Positions 7,220-15,502 of a stretch of DNA of 64,000 nucleotides are shown here, piece after piece. Source of the stretch: Mesotaenium endlicherianum. Taxonomy: Eukaryota; Streptophyta; Zygnematophyceae; Zygnematales; Mesotaeniaceae. The stretch is taken from contig WELA01007991.1 in assembly GCA_009602735.1 (NCBI GenBank), forward strand, positions 1 to 64,000. Direction: 5' to 3'. A program made the position numbers and the translations under genes. Positions within the stretch are counted from its first letter, which is position 1. Each line of letters begins with the position of its first letter. The notes under the pieces were generated by a model. The model saw only the letters and a list, made by a program, of their open reading frames with translations, was not told the DNA's origin and did not search any database.

Positions 7220-7820
7220 TTTTACTTGGCCTGTGCCATTCTTTTCCTTCCAGCGAATGGTTGTACAGTACTTCATGCGCAAAGCCCACCCCGTTTTGAT
7301 AGAGCCTGACCACACAACCATAATGCAGTGTGAAAGCGTCGAATGATTCTTTCAATGGTGTATGGGTAATATGCGAGAGGATGCTGCGAAGCACGCCGCC
7401 ATGGGCTACGATCACAGCAGGACCCGGAAGCTGTTGTATTTGTTCAAAACAATCGACCACACGTTTGTGCATCCTGGTATAACTTTCACCATTGGGTACT
7501 GCTACATGCACAAAATCTTTCATCCAGGGATCGATCTCTTCTTTAGGGATATCATCCCAGGGTTGCATTTCCCAGGCGCCGCAATCCAATTCTTTCAAAT
7601 GATCGTGAAAATGAATGGGATACTGTGGGAAAAGGGCTTCCGCCAATTTCCTGCAACGTTGCAAAGGACTGCTGAAAACAGTGCTCACAGTTTGTGGTAA
7701 GTGGGCTTTGGTGCGCAACATTTCTTCCGGAAAACTGTCGGTTACATCAAGATCTGTTTGCCCGTAACAGATGCCTTTGGCGATGGCGGGAGTGGTATGC
7801 CGGATGAGGTATATATCCAT
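7215..7820 (-). CDS. cobC: Alpha-ribazole phosphatase (CobC-like histidine phosphatase)
   Basis: 201 residues from the ATG at 7820 (MDIYLIRHTTPAIAKG), 11 bases after the cobS stop. A longer frame to 7925 overlaps cobS and is rejected. The histidine-phosphatase motif LIRHTTP is at the N-terminus, a second catalytic His lies in VAHGGVLR, and CYGQTDLDV is typical of CobC/phosphoglycerate-mutase-like enzymes acting in B12 synthesis. It would remove phosphate from alpha-ribazole 5'-phosphate or from adenosylcobalamin 5'-phosphate in nucleotide-loop assembly. Last gene of the B12 locus, sitting directly behind cobS. Confidence 0.9.
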   Translation of the reverse strand: MDIYLIRHTTPAIAKGICYGQTDLDVTDSFPEEMLRTKAHLPQTVSTVFSSPLQRCRKLAEALFPQYPIHFHDHLKELDCGAWEMQPWDDIPKEEIDPWMKDFVHVAVPNGESYTRMHKRVVDCFEQIQQLPGPAVIVAHGGVLRSILSHITHTPLKESFDAFTLHYGCVVRLYQNGVGFAHEVLYNHSLEGKEWHRPSKN

Positions 7821-7831
7821 AATCGTGCAAA

Positions 7832-8626
7832 TTAACGGATAATGAAAAATACCGATAAATAAAACACCAGTTCCGTTAATTGTTGTGTGGCGCCGAGGCA
7901 ATCGCCGGTATAGCCGCCGATCCATTTATGGAAATACCGCCCGGCCCACCAGCATGCAATGCCCATGGGTAATAATACCAGCCAGAGCGCAGGCTTTAGC
8001 AGCAACATAGGCAATAAAGCGCCCGATACCGCTATCAATAATTCAAGCGTTGTGAGCTTGCGGCTCGCAATTGGTTTGCTTTTGCTGGTATCGGTATCCT
8101 GCACATACGAATAAGATTGCATGATGCCAATGGCCATGAGCCTGCTGGTACTGTGTGCCGCTATTATCAGTAATGCTAAATGCAAGGGATCGCAAAGCAC
8201 GATAAGAGAAGAAAGTAACAAAAACTTAAAGCCAAGCACACCCAGTAATCCTACTACACCGTAAGTACCCAGGCGGCTATCTTTCATGATCAATAATATC
8301 TTTTCTTTAGTCCATCCCCCTCCAAAAGCATCGCAGCAATCGGCAAAACCGTCTTCATGAAAAGCGCCGGTAGCCAAAATAGTCGCCAGCATCGAAAAAG
8401 CAATGGAAAGAGAACCGGGTAAATATTTATTCAACAGAAAAAATACCCCGCCGCCTATAACACCCACAACGAGTCCTACCCAGGTAAAATACCTGGCAGC
8501 TTTCTGCAGCATCCCGCTGCTATGGTCAATATTATGCGGAACAGGTATTCGCGTAAGGAACATCACGGCAGTAAGAAAAACATGCCATTGGTGTTTCAAT
8601 CCTGTTTTGTTTTGCGTTTGTTCCAT
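7832..8626 (-). CDS. cobS: Adenosylcobinamide-GDP ribazoletransferase
   Basis: 264 residues, multi-helix inner-membrane protein of the CobS family. The opening FLTAVMFLTRIPVP and the acidic motif GAFHEDGFADCCDAFGGGW (metal and substrate site) are diagnostic, followed by KDSRLGTYGVVGL. It joins adenosylcobinamide-GDP to alpha-ribazole (or its phosphate), the final assembly step of cobalamin. The stop is 11 bases before cobC and the start 5 bases after the cobT stop, consistent with a tight operon. Confidence 0.95.
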   Translation of the reverse strand: MEQTQNKTGLKHQWHVFLTAVMFLTRIPVPHNIDHSSGMLQKAARYFTWVGLVVGVIGGGVFFLLNKYLPGSLSIAFSMLATILATGAFHEDGFADCCDAFGGGWTKEKILLIMKDSRLGTYGVVGLLGVLGFKFLLLSSLIVLCDPLHLALLIIAAHSTSRLMAIGIMQSYSYVQDTDTSKSKPIASRKLTTLELLIAVSGALLPMLLLKPALWLVLLPMGIACWWAGRYFHKWIGGYTGDCLGATQQLTELVFYLSVFFIIR

Positions 8627-8631
8627 ATTGA

Positions 8632-9663
8632 TTAGTCTTCACTCTTTTTTTCTACTCCTGCGCTTTCAAAGCTGGCCATTTCACAAAGAAAATGAACGGC
8701 ACTTTGCACCAGTGGAATTGCCAGGGCAGCGCCCGTTCCTTCACCCAGCCGCATGCCCAATTGCAATAGAGGTCTGGCTTTCAGGTGTTGCAACATTTTC
8801 TCATGGCCTTGCTCACCGCTGTGGTGTGCAAAAATGCAATGATCCAATACAACAGGGTTCAGTTCTTTTGCAATGAGAAGAGCAGCAGTTGCAATGAATC
8901 CGTCTACCAATATCACCATTTTTTCTTCGGCTGCCTGCAAATATGCGCCGGCCATCATGGCAATTTCAAAACCACCCACTTTCGATAACAGGCTAATGGC
9001 ATCTTTGTCATAATTTTTCAGGTGATGCTTTTGTGCCACTGTTTCCAGCGTACGGATCTTTGTTTGCAATTGTTCATCCGATGCGCCGGTTCCACGCCCC
9101 GTGCAGGCTTCAATAGATAAACCTGTTAACGCATTCATAATCAGTGAAGCAGAAGAAGTATTGCCAATACCCATTTCACCAAAGCCAATACAATTGCATC
9201 CTTTGGTGGCCAGCTGGTGTACAATTTCTTTTCCTTTTGCAATGGCTGCATTTGCCTGCTCGCGGCTCATGGCGAGCCCTTCTAGATAATTATGTGTGCC
9301 TTGTGCAATCTTCGCATGAATGAAATGAAGATGATCGGGCAATTGGGTAAAATCGTGATTCACACCAGCATCCACCACTATCAACTCGATGTTATGTTGC
9401 CTGGTAAACACATTGATGGCAGCGCCTCCGTGCAAAAAGTTCAACACCATCTGCGCCGTTACGGCCTGCGGATAAGGGTTGACGAGTCCGGTTGCGGCGA
9501 TGCCATGATCACCTGCAAAAACAACAATATACGGATGGCGGATGACAGGGCGAAGCGTTCCCTGGATCATGCCTGTTTGTAATGCGATCGTTTCAAGCAC
9601 ACCCAGTGCGCCCAATGGTTTGGTTTTATTGTTGATGGCCTGTTGCAGTTGTTCTTGTAACAT
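8632..9663 (-). CDS. cobT: Nicotinate-nucleotide-dimethylbenzimidazole phosphoribosyltransferase
   Basis: 343 residues, normal for CobT. Recognisable family segments include NNKTKPLGALGVLE at the N-terminus, VVFAGDHGIAATG, GEMGIGNTSSAS and, near the C-terminus, GMRLGEGTGAALA, whose Glu corresponds to the catalytic base in characterised CobT. It activates dimethylbenzimidazole to alpha-ribazole phosphate, using the product of the nearby bluB. Lies 11 bases after the DUF71 gene and 5 bases before cobS. Confidence 0.96.
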   Translation of the reverse strand: MLQEQLQQAINNKTKPLGALGVLETIALQTGMIQGTLRPVIRHPYIVVFAGDHGIAATGLVNPYPQAVTAQMVLNFLHGGAAINVFTRQHNIELIVVDAGVNHDFTQLPDHLHFIHAKIAQGTHNYLEGLAMSREQANAAIAKGKEIVHQLATKGCNCIGFGEMGIGNTSSASLIMNALTGLSIEACTGRGTGASDEQLQTKIRTLETVAQKHHLKNYDKDAISLLSKVGGFEIAMMAGAYLQAAEEKMVILVDGFIATAALLIAKELNPVVLDHCIFAHHSGEQGHEKMLQHLKARPLLQLGMRLGEGTGAALAIPLVQSAVHFLCEMASFESAGVEKKSED

Positions 9664-9674
9664 GATGAATGAAA

Positions 9675-10409
9675 TTAAACGGGTAAAAGATCACAGAACC
9701 AGAATCCCATAGATGCAGGCCGGTTGGCTGTACCTGAAAAACAATTATCATCCTGGTCTTTGGGCGCCTGGTATTCTCTGAATACTTTTTCGCCCAGTGT
9801 AAATGGAATGGGTTGTTTGAATAGGGGACCATCGAAAACGAATGTGTGAAACTCGCCATTCTCGCCACAAGGATCTACATTGGAAGGAAGATCTTTCAGA
9901 AAATCTTTGTCAATAACACGGCCCACAAAACTTTGATCCAGCAGTTCCGATTTAACACAAACGGTAATGGTTTTAAAGCCGAGGTCAATGAATTCATGTA
10001 TCAGCTCAGTAGTATCTCTTTTCCATATCGGGAAATACGCGCTTATATGTTGCTCTGCAAGCCGTTCTTCTCGGTACTTGCGAAGGTCTTCCAGGAAAAT
10101 ATCGCCGAAAACAGAATGGGTAAATCCTTCTTTATACAATGCAGCAGTTAATGCTGCCATCGCCTGGTTGTATTCCGTCATCGTAGGCTGGTCTGACATC
10201 CGTAATTGTTGTAGTGGTATACCCAAGGCGCCGGCCTGTTGCTCCAGCAGTTCTGCCCTCACTCCATGCATGGAAATACGGTTATAGGTGCTGTTCACAC
10301 TGGTTATCAGTCTTTCTATGCTGTAGGCGGGTTGTTGCAATGCATGATAAAGAGCCAGCGCACTGTCTTTTCCTCCACTCCAGTTAAAATAAGATCGATA
10401 AGGTAGCAT
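9675..10409 (-). CDS. DUF71 / Dph6-like ATP pyrophosphatase in B12 locus
   Basis: 244 residues. The N-terminal PP-loop NWSGGKDSALALYHAL (residues about 9-24) binds ATP, and the C-terminal part has GENGEFHTFVFDGP, a conserved DUF71 feature. Eukaryotic members (Dph6) amidate diphthine, but bacteria have no diphthamide. A bacterial subgroup of DUF71 has been predicted, from gene clustering, to act in B12 metabolism, and this gene fits: it lies between bluB (1-base gap) and cobT (11-base gap). An amide-ligase role on a corrinoid side chain or precursor is plausible but unproven. Confidence 0.85.
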   Translation of the reverse strand: MLPYRSYFNWSGGKDSALALYHALQQPAYSIERLITSVNSTYNRISMHGVRAELLEQQAGALGIPLQQLRMSDQPTMTEYNQAMAALTAALYKEGFTHSVFGDIFLEDLRKYREERLAEQHISAYFPIWKRDTTELIHEFIDLGFKTITVCVKSELLDQSFVGRVIDKDFLKDLPSNVDPCGENGEFHTFVFDGPLFKQPIPFTLGEKVFREYQAPKDQDDNCFSGTANRPASMGFWFCDLLPV

Positions 10410-10410
10410 A

Positions 10411-11055
10411 TCAGGGTTGCTTGAATGTTTCGTGATGTATGAATTCAGCTTGATTTTTCCTGCGTTCCCATCCCAAGAGTTCCAATTCGGGTAATTCGTC
10501 GAACTTGCTCACATAGCCAATACATAAATACGCTACCAGTTGCAGGTGTGATGGAACATGCAGTACTTCTTTTATCTTTTCCGGTTCCAGTATGCTTACC
10601 CATCCCATCCCAACATTCAATGATCGGGCCATTAACCACATATTCTGGATACCACAAACAACGCTATACAAGCCTACCTCTGGCATCATTGTCTGCCCTA
10701 ATACCGGTTGCCTGGGCGGCGTATAGAAGACAGCTATGTTAACGGGCGCTTCTACGATCCCTTCCAGCTTCAAACGCTTGTACTGGCTTGCTTTGTCGCT
10801 ATCAAAACGAACATGTTCATGATCGTTCGATTCAGTGAAAATATTTTTGACAGCCTGTTTGGTTGCTTCTTTTTCAATAACGATCAGTTGCCATGGCTGA
10901 GAATATCCCACAGAAGGAGCATGTTCAAATGCGAACAACAACTGATCCATTACAGCTGATGAAACGGGGGTTGATAAAAAACGGTTTCCCCTTACATCTC
11001 TGCGATGAAGGATGATGTTTCTTAGTATTTCGGTATCTGTGATATTAAACTGCAT
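10411..11055 (-). CDS. bluB: 5,6-dimethylbenzimidazole synthase
   Basis: 214 residues of the nitroreductase-like BluB family. The family hallmarks are present: HRRDVRGNRFL near the N-terminus, HAPSVGYSQPW, GMGWVSIL and YLCIGYVSKF. BluB breaks down reduced FMN with oxygen to give dimethylbenzimidazole, the lower ligand of cobalamin, so this locus makes its own lower base aerobically. It sits 5 bases after cobU and 1 base before the DUF71 gene. Confidence 0.95.
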   Translation of the reverse strand: MQFNITDTEILRNIILHRRDVRGNRFLSTPVSSAVMDQLLFAFEHAPSVGYSQPWQLIVIEKEATKQAVKNIFTESNDHEHVRFDSDKASQYKRLKLEGIVEAPVNIAVFYTPPRQPVLGQTMMPEVGLYSVVCGIQNMWLMARSLNVGMGWVSILEPEKIKEVLHVPSHLQLVAYLCIGYVSKFDELPELELLGWERRKNQAEFIHHETFKQP

Positions 11056-11060
11056 ACGAT

Positions 11061-11567
11061 CTATGTCTTAATGGTAACAGGAATGCCGCTTACCAACAAC
11101 ACTACCCGGGCAGCTTTTGCAGCAGCATATTGATTGGCCCAACCCTGCAGGTCTGTGAATTTCCGGCCTATTTCAGTTTCGGCATGGACACCCATGCCAA
11201 TTTCATTGCTCACAATAATGAAAGTGCCATTCATTTTGTCCAGCGCATCAATTTCTTTTTTGAAGGCAATGAGTGATTGGTCAATGTCATTTTTAAAATC
11301 GATGAAGAAATTGGTCAGCCAAAGTGTTACGCAATCGATCACCGATACACATTCACCGATGGGTAAAGCGCTCACTTCTTTTTGCGCTTCATAGCTGGTC
11401 CATTCAGGGCCCCTGTCGCCCTGGTGTCTTTTGATGCGGTCGCTGAAATCACCTCCCCAATCTTTTGCTGTTGCCACGTATACCGGGTTATTACTCATAG
11501 AAAGCGCCAGTTCCTGTGCATAGCGACTTTTACCGCTTCGGGCGCCGCCGGTTACAAAAATGATCAT
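11061..11567 (-). CDS. cobU: Adenosylcobinamide kinase / phosphate guanylyltransferase
   Basis: 168 residues, slightly short but complete. P-loop GGARSGKS at residues 7-14. His48 in RIKRHQGDRG matches the His that becomes guanylylated in CobU, and a conserved TLWLTN segment follows. It phosphorylates adenosylcobinamide and transfers GMP to give adenosylcobinamide-GDP, the substrate of cobS. The start overlaps the stop of the BtuF-like gene by 4 bases (ATGA), indicating translational coupling. Confidence 0.95.
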   Translation of the reverse strand: MIIFVTGGARSGKSRYAQELALSMSNNPVYVATAKDWGGDFSDRIKRHQGDRGPEWTSYEAQKEVSALPIGECVSVIDCVTLWLTNFFIDFKNDIDQSLIAFKKEIDALDKMNGTFIIVSNEIGMGVHAETEIGRKFTDLQGWANQYAAAKAARVVLLVSGIPVTIKT

Positions 11568-12502
11568 GATGCCATTATTTTCTCTCCGTATAAGGAAAGG
11601 TATTTGTGTGTTAAATGAGCGGGTATTTTGAACAATGCAGGATGGAACAATGCAGCCAGTAATTCAATACCATCTGTGAGCGTGCTGGCGCTGGGCTGCG
11701 TAAAAAGGTCAAAATCGACCAGGAAAACCTGCCTGTGCTGAACTGCCTGCAAAGAAGCCCATTCCGGTTTTTGGGTAAGCAGGTGCAACTCTTCTTTGGC
11801 ACGTGTTACTTCAAAGCCACAGGGTGCAATCACCAGCACCTCCGGATCATACTTCACGATCCTTTCCCATTGTGTAACGATGGAATCGCCCGAAGGGTTG
11901 CTCAACATGTCGATGCCGCCTGCCTGCGCTACCTGGTAAGGTATCCAGTGCCCGCAATTGTAAATAGGGTCGATCCATTCGAAAAGCATAACGCGTTTCA
12001 AAGGCATGCGATGGGCCCGCAAAGTATCAAGTATGCCATCGGTTCTTTTTTTAAGCGATGCGAGGTATTCGTAAGCCGCTTCTTCTTTCCCCAAAGCAGC
12101 TGCAATGACAACGGCCGTGTGATATACATCATCGAGATTTTGTGGTGTAAGTGGAACAAGCAGCGGCTGGTGGTCCAGATTGGCGATAGCTGCATGGGTA
12201 CAGGCCGTATCTATCTGGCATACCTCGCATACATCCTGTGTGAAGATCAGATCAGGCTTCAGTTCCTGCAAGAGCGGCTCATCTACATAGTAGAGGCTCT
12301 TGCCCTGTGCTTTGGATGCAGAGAATATACGGTCGATCTCCTGGCTTGAATAGTGATGGCCTTCGAGTAAGCAGCGTACTACTTTAGGCTTCTCTGCAAG
12401 GGCAGGAGGAAAGCATTCAAACGTAACGCCATGCAGCAACTCCTGCAATCCCATATCATAGATCATGCGGGTGGCCGCCGGAAGAAAGGATAATGCAACC
12501 AT
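11564..12502 (-). CDS. BtuF-like cobalamin-binding protein without signal peptide
   Basis: 312 residues of the periplasmic-binding-protein-like family (COG0614 type). It opens with LSFLPAATRMIYDMGLQELLHGVTFEC and has the TQDVCEVCQID segment typical of the family annotated as cobalamin-binding protein. No signal peptide is visible from the ATG at 12502, and the preceding terminator at 12528-12555 leaves no room for one, so the product looks cytosolic or exported in a non-standard way. No BtuC/BtuD permease or ATPase gene is near. It may carry corrinoid to CobU/CobS or act with an unlinked transporter. Confidence 0.85.
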   Translation of the reverse strand: MVALSFLPAATRMIYDMGLQELLHGVTFECFPPALAEKPKVVRCLLEGHHYSSQEIDRIFSASKAQGKSLYYVDEPLLQELKPDLIFTQDVCEVCQIDTACTHAAIANLDHQPLLVPLTPQNLDDVYHTAVVIAAALGKEEAAYEYLASLKKRTDGILDTLRAHRMPLKRVMLFEWIDPIYNCGHWIPYQVAQAGGIDMLSNPSGDSIVTQWERIVKYDPEVLVIAPCGFEVTRAKEELHLLTQKPEWASLQAVQHRQVFLVDFDLFTQPSASTLTDGIELLAALFHPALFKIPAHLTHKYLSLYGEKIMAS

Positions 12503-12527
12503 AACTCTTTTTGATCGGTAAGGAAAA

Positions 12528-12555
12528 CAAAAGCCTTCCGAGCGGAAGGCTTTTG
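12528..12555 (-). terminator. Terminator between DUF6580 and BtuF-like genes
   Basis: Arms CAAAAGCCTTCCG (12528-12540) and CGGAAGGCTTTTG (12543-12555) form a near-perfect hairpin with T-runs on both sides. On the minus strand it follows the DUF6580 stop, so it would split the riboswitch-controlled btuB-DUF6580 part from the btuF-cob part, or reduce read-through. Confidence 0.8.
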
Positions 12556-12562
12556 CAACAAC

Positions 12563-13171
12563 TTATTGCATGGATAATAATGCCGGGTATCTTTTCTGCA
12601 GCCATTCAAAACCTCCAAAGAGCACAGCGCCGTAGACCAGGTTCCCGATCAGCATATTTTTCATGAAAGGAATGGCCAGTATGTGACATTTCACCAATCC
12701 GTTCCAGTCGCGCGTATAGGGAAGACCTGTGGTAATATCGGTACCGCCGCCCAGCCATACACCACAATCGGTAACGATCCAGTGCAGCAGTGCAGCGCCA
12801 ACTGCGCCGGCAATCACGGTTTTAAAGCTTACATTTTTAATCAGCGATCCGATCAACACCATCAACGCAAAAGCGCCATAAGTCCAGTACCACCCGCTGT
12901 ACAACAAACCATTACTCAATCCGGTTCCTCCATATACAAACTTCATCATGATCACATCACTCAAAAACAACGCCAGCAGCGGAAAGAAATAACCCTTCCA
13001 TTTGGTATGGAAGTAGGCGCCTCCAAAAAGAGCCATGGCTCCAATGGGCGTGAAGTTGTTGAGCGCAGCTTGTGTTCCTGCTGAGGTAGCGGAAAAAACG
13101 CGTAAGCCGGCCGTCAGGGCAATGAACACTAAAAGCAAAGAAACGCGCGGATTGATTTTGTTGAGCGACAT
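12563..13171 (-). CDS. DUF6580 membrane protein, candidate corrinoid transporter
   Basis: 202 residues, five or six membrane helices. NFTPIGAMALFGGAYF near residue 40 is the family signature; I recall the family under the name DUF6580 putative transport protein. Size and topology resemble substrate-binding (S) components of ECF transporters. Position is telling: 23 bases after btuB, under the same cobalamin riboswitch, in a locus without BtuCD. Transport of cobalamin or cobinamide across the inner membrane is therefore a reasonable inference. Cys residues in TDCGVW and VKCHIL could be of interest as cobalt ligands, but this is speculative. Confidence 0.75.
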   Translation of the reverse strand: MSLNKINPRVSLLLVFIALTAGLRVFSATSAGTQAALNNFTPIGAMALFGGAYFHTKWKGYFFPLLALFLSDVIMMKFVYGGTGLSNGLLYSGWYWTYGAFALMVLIGSLIKNVSFKTVIAGAVGAALLHWIVTDCGVWLGGGTDITTGLPYTRDWNGLVKCHILAIPFMKNMLIGNLVYGAVLFGGFEWLQKRYPALLSMQ

Positions 13172-13194
13172 ATCGGTTGATTTGATGTTAGTTA

Positions 13195-15150
13195 TTATAG
13201 TTTAACACTGAAACCGGCCATCATATTGAATCGTTTGCTGATATAACCAACAATGTCGAAATACTGCTGATCGGTGATGTTATGGAAGTCCAAAAATACT
13301 TTAATTTTTCCGGACAAAGCATATCCCGCATAGCAATCGATGGTATAATAATGTGGTTGTTCAGCCGGACCCGCATCGTAAGGCCCTTTTAACCGGGCGC
13401 CTACATATTTGAATGAAGGAATAACTGTCAGCGCCTTGCAAGGCTGCAGGGTAAGGCTGCTGTTGAACACGAACTTGGGACGGCGGTACAGGTTGTCTGT
13501 TTTCTTACCGCTTTCAACACCCTGCCCGTTGATAAAGCTGAGGTTATTGCTCCAGGTTCCGAAAGAAGCCAATTGTGTGTTGCTTTCCACTTCAAAGCCA
13601 TAATCGTGCTGTTCATCGCGATTGATATACTGACCGGCATAGGTTACCGGGTCGGTATAAAAGATGATGAGGTTACGGATATCCCTTTTGAATGCCGCGA
13701 AACGCAAACTCTGTCTTTTGTTATTGCTTTGTGTTTGCACGCCTATTTCATAAGTGGTGCTGCTTTCCGGTTTCAATCCTTTGTTACCGTATTCGCTGTA
13801 CAACTGGTAGAGAGAAGGCACTTTGTAAGCAGAAGAAATGTTTACAAACAATTTGGTGTTCTCATCAATATTATAAGACTGGTTGATGGTATAAGTAGCG
13901 TTGTTGCCATAGATGGAATGATGGTTGATGCGTCCGCCCGCTTCAAAATTGAAGCCACCAAGATCTGTCAGCAACAATGAACTATAAGCCGAAAACTGGC
14001 TGGTATACGTGCTGTCTTTACCCAATGCCGAGGAAGACTTGTAAGCGGGAACACCCGTGCTGATGTACAGGGATGATTGGGTCGTATTCTGACGTGTATA
14101 CTGGATACCGCCTACCCATTGTACATGCGCATTGAATTTTTTGTTGCCGTTGGTCTCCAGCACGTAAGAGTTGCCAATATAGTTTCCGGAATAATACTTG
14201 GTATAAGCGGCAGTGTAAGTGCTGTCGTTCACGAACAACCTTTTGGCCTGCTGGTAACTGCCCATCAGGTTCCAGCTGAATCCGTTGTTGTCGTGGTAAT
14301 GCAGAGAGAACCCGCTCAACTGGTGGTTGTTTTTAGCGGTATAATCTTTTTCATCGGTGAAGGCCCCGCCGGGCAAATCGGTTCGGTAAATGCCGAAATT
14401 GCCAAAAGCCCTTGCCGATAAGCGGTTGCTGAGCTGGTAATTGAGTTCGGCAAGCAGATTGGTCTGCTCAAATCCATCTTTCTTGAAACCTTTTGTGCCT
14501 GTGCTATCATAGGCAGAAGCCATCCCATCGCTTTTAACGTAGCTATACTGTACATTGTAACCGAGCTTATCCAGCCGCCCGCTCAAACCTGTTCCTGCGC
14601 GGAATGTGTTGTAAGTGCCATAGGCAGCGGAAGCATTGACGTTGGCTTTTTTACCGCTTCCTTTTTTCATGAAGATCTGTATCACACCGGCTACGGCATC
14701 GCTACCCCAGAGGGTGCTTTGTCCACCTTTCAGTATTTCAATCCTTTCCACCTGGTCCAGCGAAATATTATTCAGATCAAAAGAATTGCTGCTCATTGAA
14801 GGATCATATACCGGCGTACCATCTATTACGATCAGCATACTGCCTACACCGGCACCCCTGAAATACAGGTCCTGGTTGGTTCCCAGCGTATTGTTCGAAC
14901 CGTTGATGAAAAAGCTTGCCTGGGTATTGAGTAATTCAGCAAGTGTTCTGCCCTGGTTATTGGCAATCATTTTTTGGTCTATGACCGTTACGATCTTGCC
15001 GGTTTGTGATTGTTTGAGACTCACCCTGTTGGCGGTAACCACCACTTCATCGAGTTGTCCCGTTCGGATAGAATCCTGTTGTGAAAATGCTGTTTGTCCT
15101 GCCAGCAGGGAAGCAGTAAGCATGCATAAGAGCGTCGATGTTTTGCTCAT
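13195..15150 (-). CDS. btuB: BtuB-type TonB-dependent vitamin B12 receptor
   Basis: 651 residues. Signal peptide (about 1-23, ending AFSQ), TonB box DEVVVTA at 34-40, plug domain with LAELLNTQ, YFRGAGVGSMLIVIDGTPVYDP and QVERIEILKGGQSTLWGSDAVAGVI, then a barrel ending in a hydrophobic FSVKL. The length is close to BtuB and shorter than SusC-type receptors. It lies directly under a cobalamin riboswitch, which makes corrinoid uptake across the outer membrane the clear role. First gene of the B12 locus. Confidence 0.95.
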   Translation of the reverse strand: MSKTSTLLCMLTASLLAGQTAFSQQDSIRTGQLDEVVVTANRVSLKQSQTGKIVTVIDQKMIANNQGRTLAELLNTQASFFINGSNNTLGTNQDLYFRGAGVGSMLIVIDGTPVYDPSMSSNSFDLNNISLDQVERIEILKGGQSTLWGSDAVAGVIQIFMKKGSGKKANVNASAAYGTYNTFRAGTGLSGRLDKLGYNVQYSYVKSDGMASAYDSTGTKGFKKDGFEQTNLLAELNYQLSNRLSARAFGNFGIYRTDLPGGAFTDEKDYTAKNNHQLSGFSLHYHDNNGFSWNLMGSYQQAKRLFVNDSTYTAAYTKYYSGNYIGNSYVLETNGNKKFNAHVQWVGGIQYTRQNTTQSSLYISTGVPAYKSSSALGKDSTYTSQFSAYSSLLLTDLGGFNFEAGGRINHHSIYGNNATYTINQSYNIDENTKLFVNISSAYKVPSLYQLYSEYGNKGLKPESSTTYEIGVQTQSNNKRQSLRFAAFKRDIRNLIIFYTDPVTYAGQYINRDEQHDYGFEVESNTQLASFGTWSNNLSFINGQGVESGKKTDNLYRRPKFVFNSSLTLQPCKALTVIPSFKYVGARLKGPYDAGPAEQPHYYTIDCYAGYALSGKIKVFLDFHNITDQQYFDIVGYISKRFNMMAGFSVKL

Positions 15151-15269
15151 TGTTTGTTTGTTTTAAGTTGAACAATGAGCTTTCAGGAAAATTGAAAAAA
15201 GAAGAAATATAAATTGCTGCTGCAGACAGCATTTACATTCCATGCCTTTCACCCGAAAGCCTTGAATGA

Positions 15270-15436
15270 AACCTATTGCTGGCAGGTCTTCTGGCTTGCG
15301 CTCCGCTGATGGCCTTCCCATTCTTATGAACAGTGGCAGAAGTATCAGCAGTTGAATAGCGCTTACAGCTACGGGGATAGCGCCGGATTTGCACCGGACT
15401 TCCCTTTTAACCCCGACCCTTCGGGGACCAACTACG
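15270..15436 (-). promoter_or_regulatory. Cobalamin riboswitch
   Basis: Read on the minus strand, this leader has the adenosylcobalamin-aptamer features: GGGAAGTCCGGTGCAAATCC, then GCTATCCCCGTAGCTGTAAG, and at the 3' end the B12-box region AAGCCAGAAGACCTGCC (+ strand 15281-15297). It sits about 120 bases upstream of btuB, leaving space for an expression platform (15151-15269). Binding of cobalamin should reduce expression of btuB and the genes behind it. Confidence 0.95.
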
Positions 15437-15439
15437 GTG

Positions 15440-15447
15440 CAAATGTA
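15440..15447 (-). promoter_or_regulatory. -7 promoter box for the B12 transcript
   Basis: TACATTTG on the minus strand fits TAnnTTTG and lies immediately before the 5' end of the riboswitch, so transcription would begin at about 15435. A clear -33 element was not identified. Confidence 0.5.
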
Positions 15448-15502
15448 GTGGGATATCCATCAATTTCCTACATTTAAAGTCAACTGAAATAAAATCGACG
15501 CC

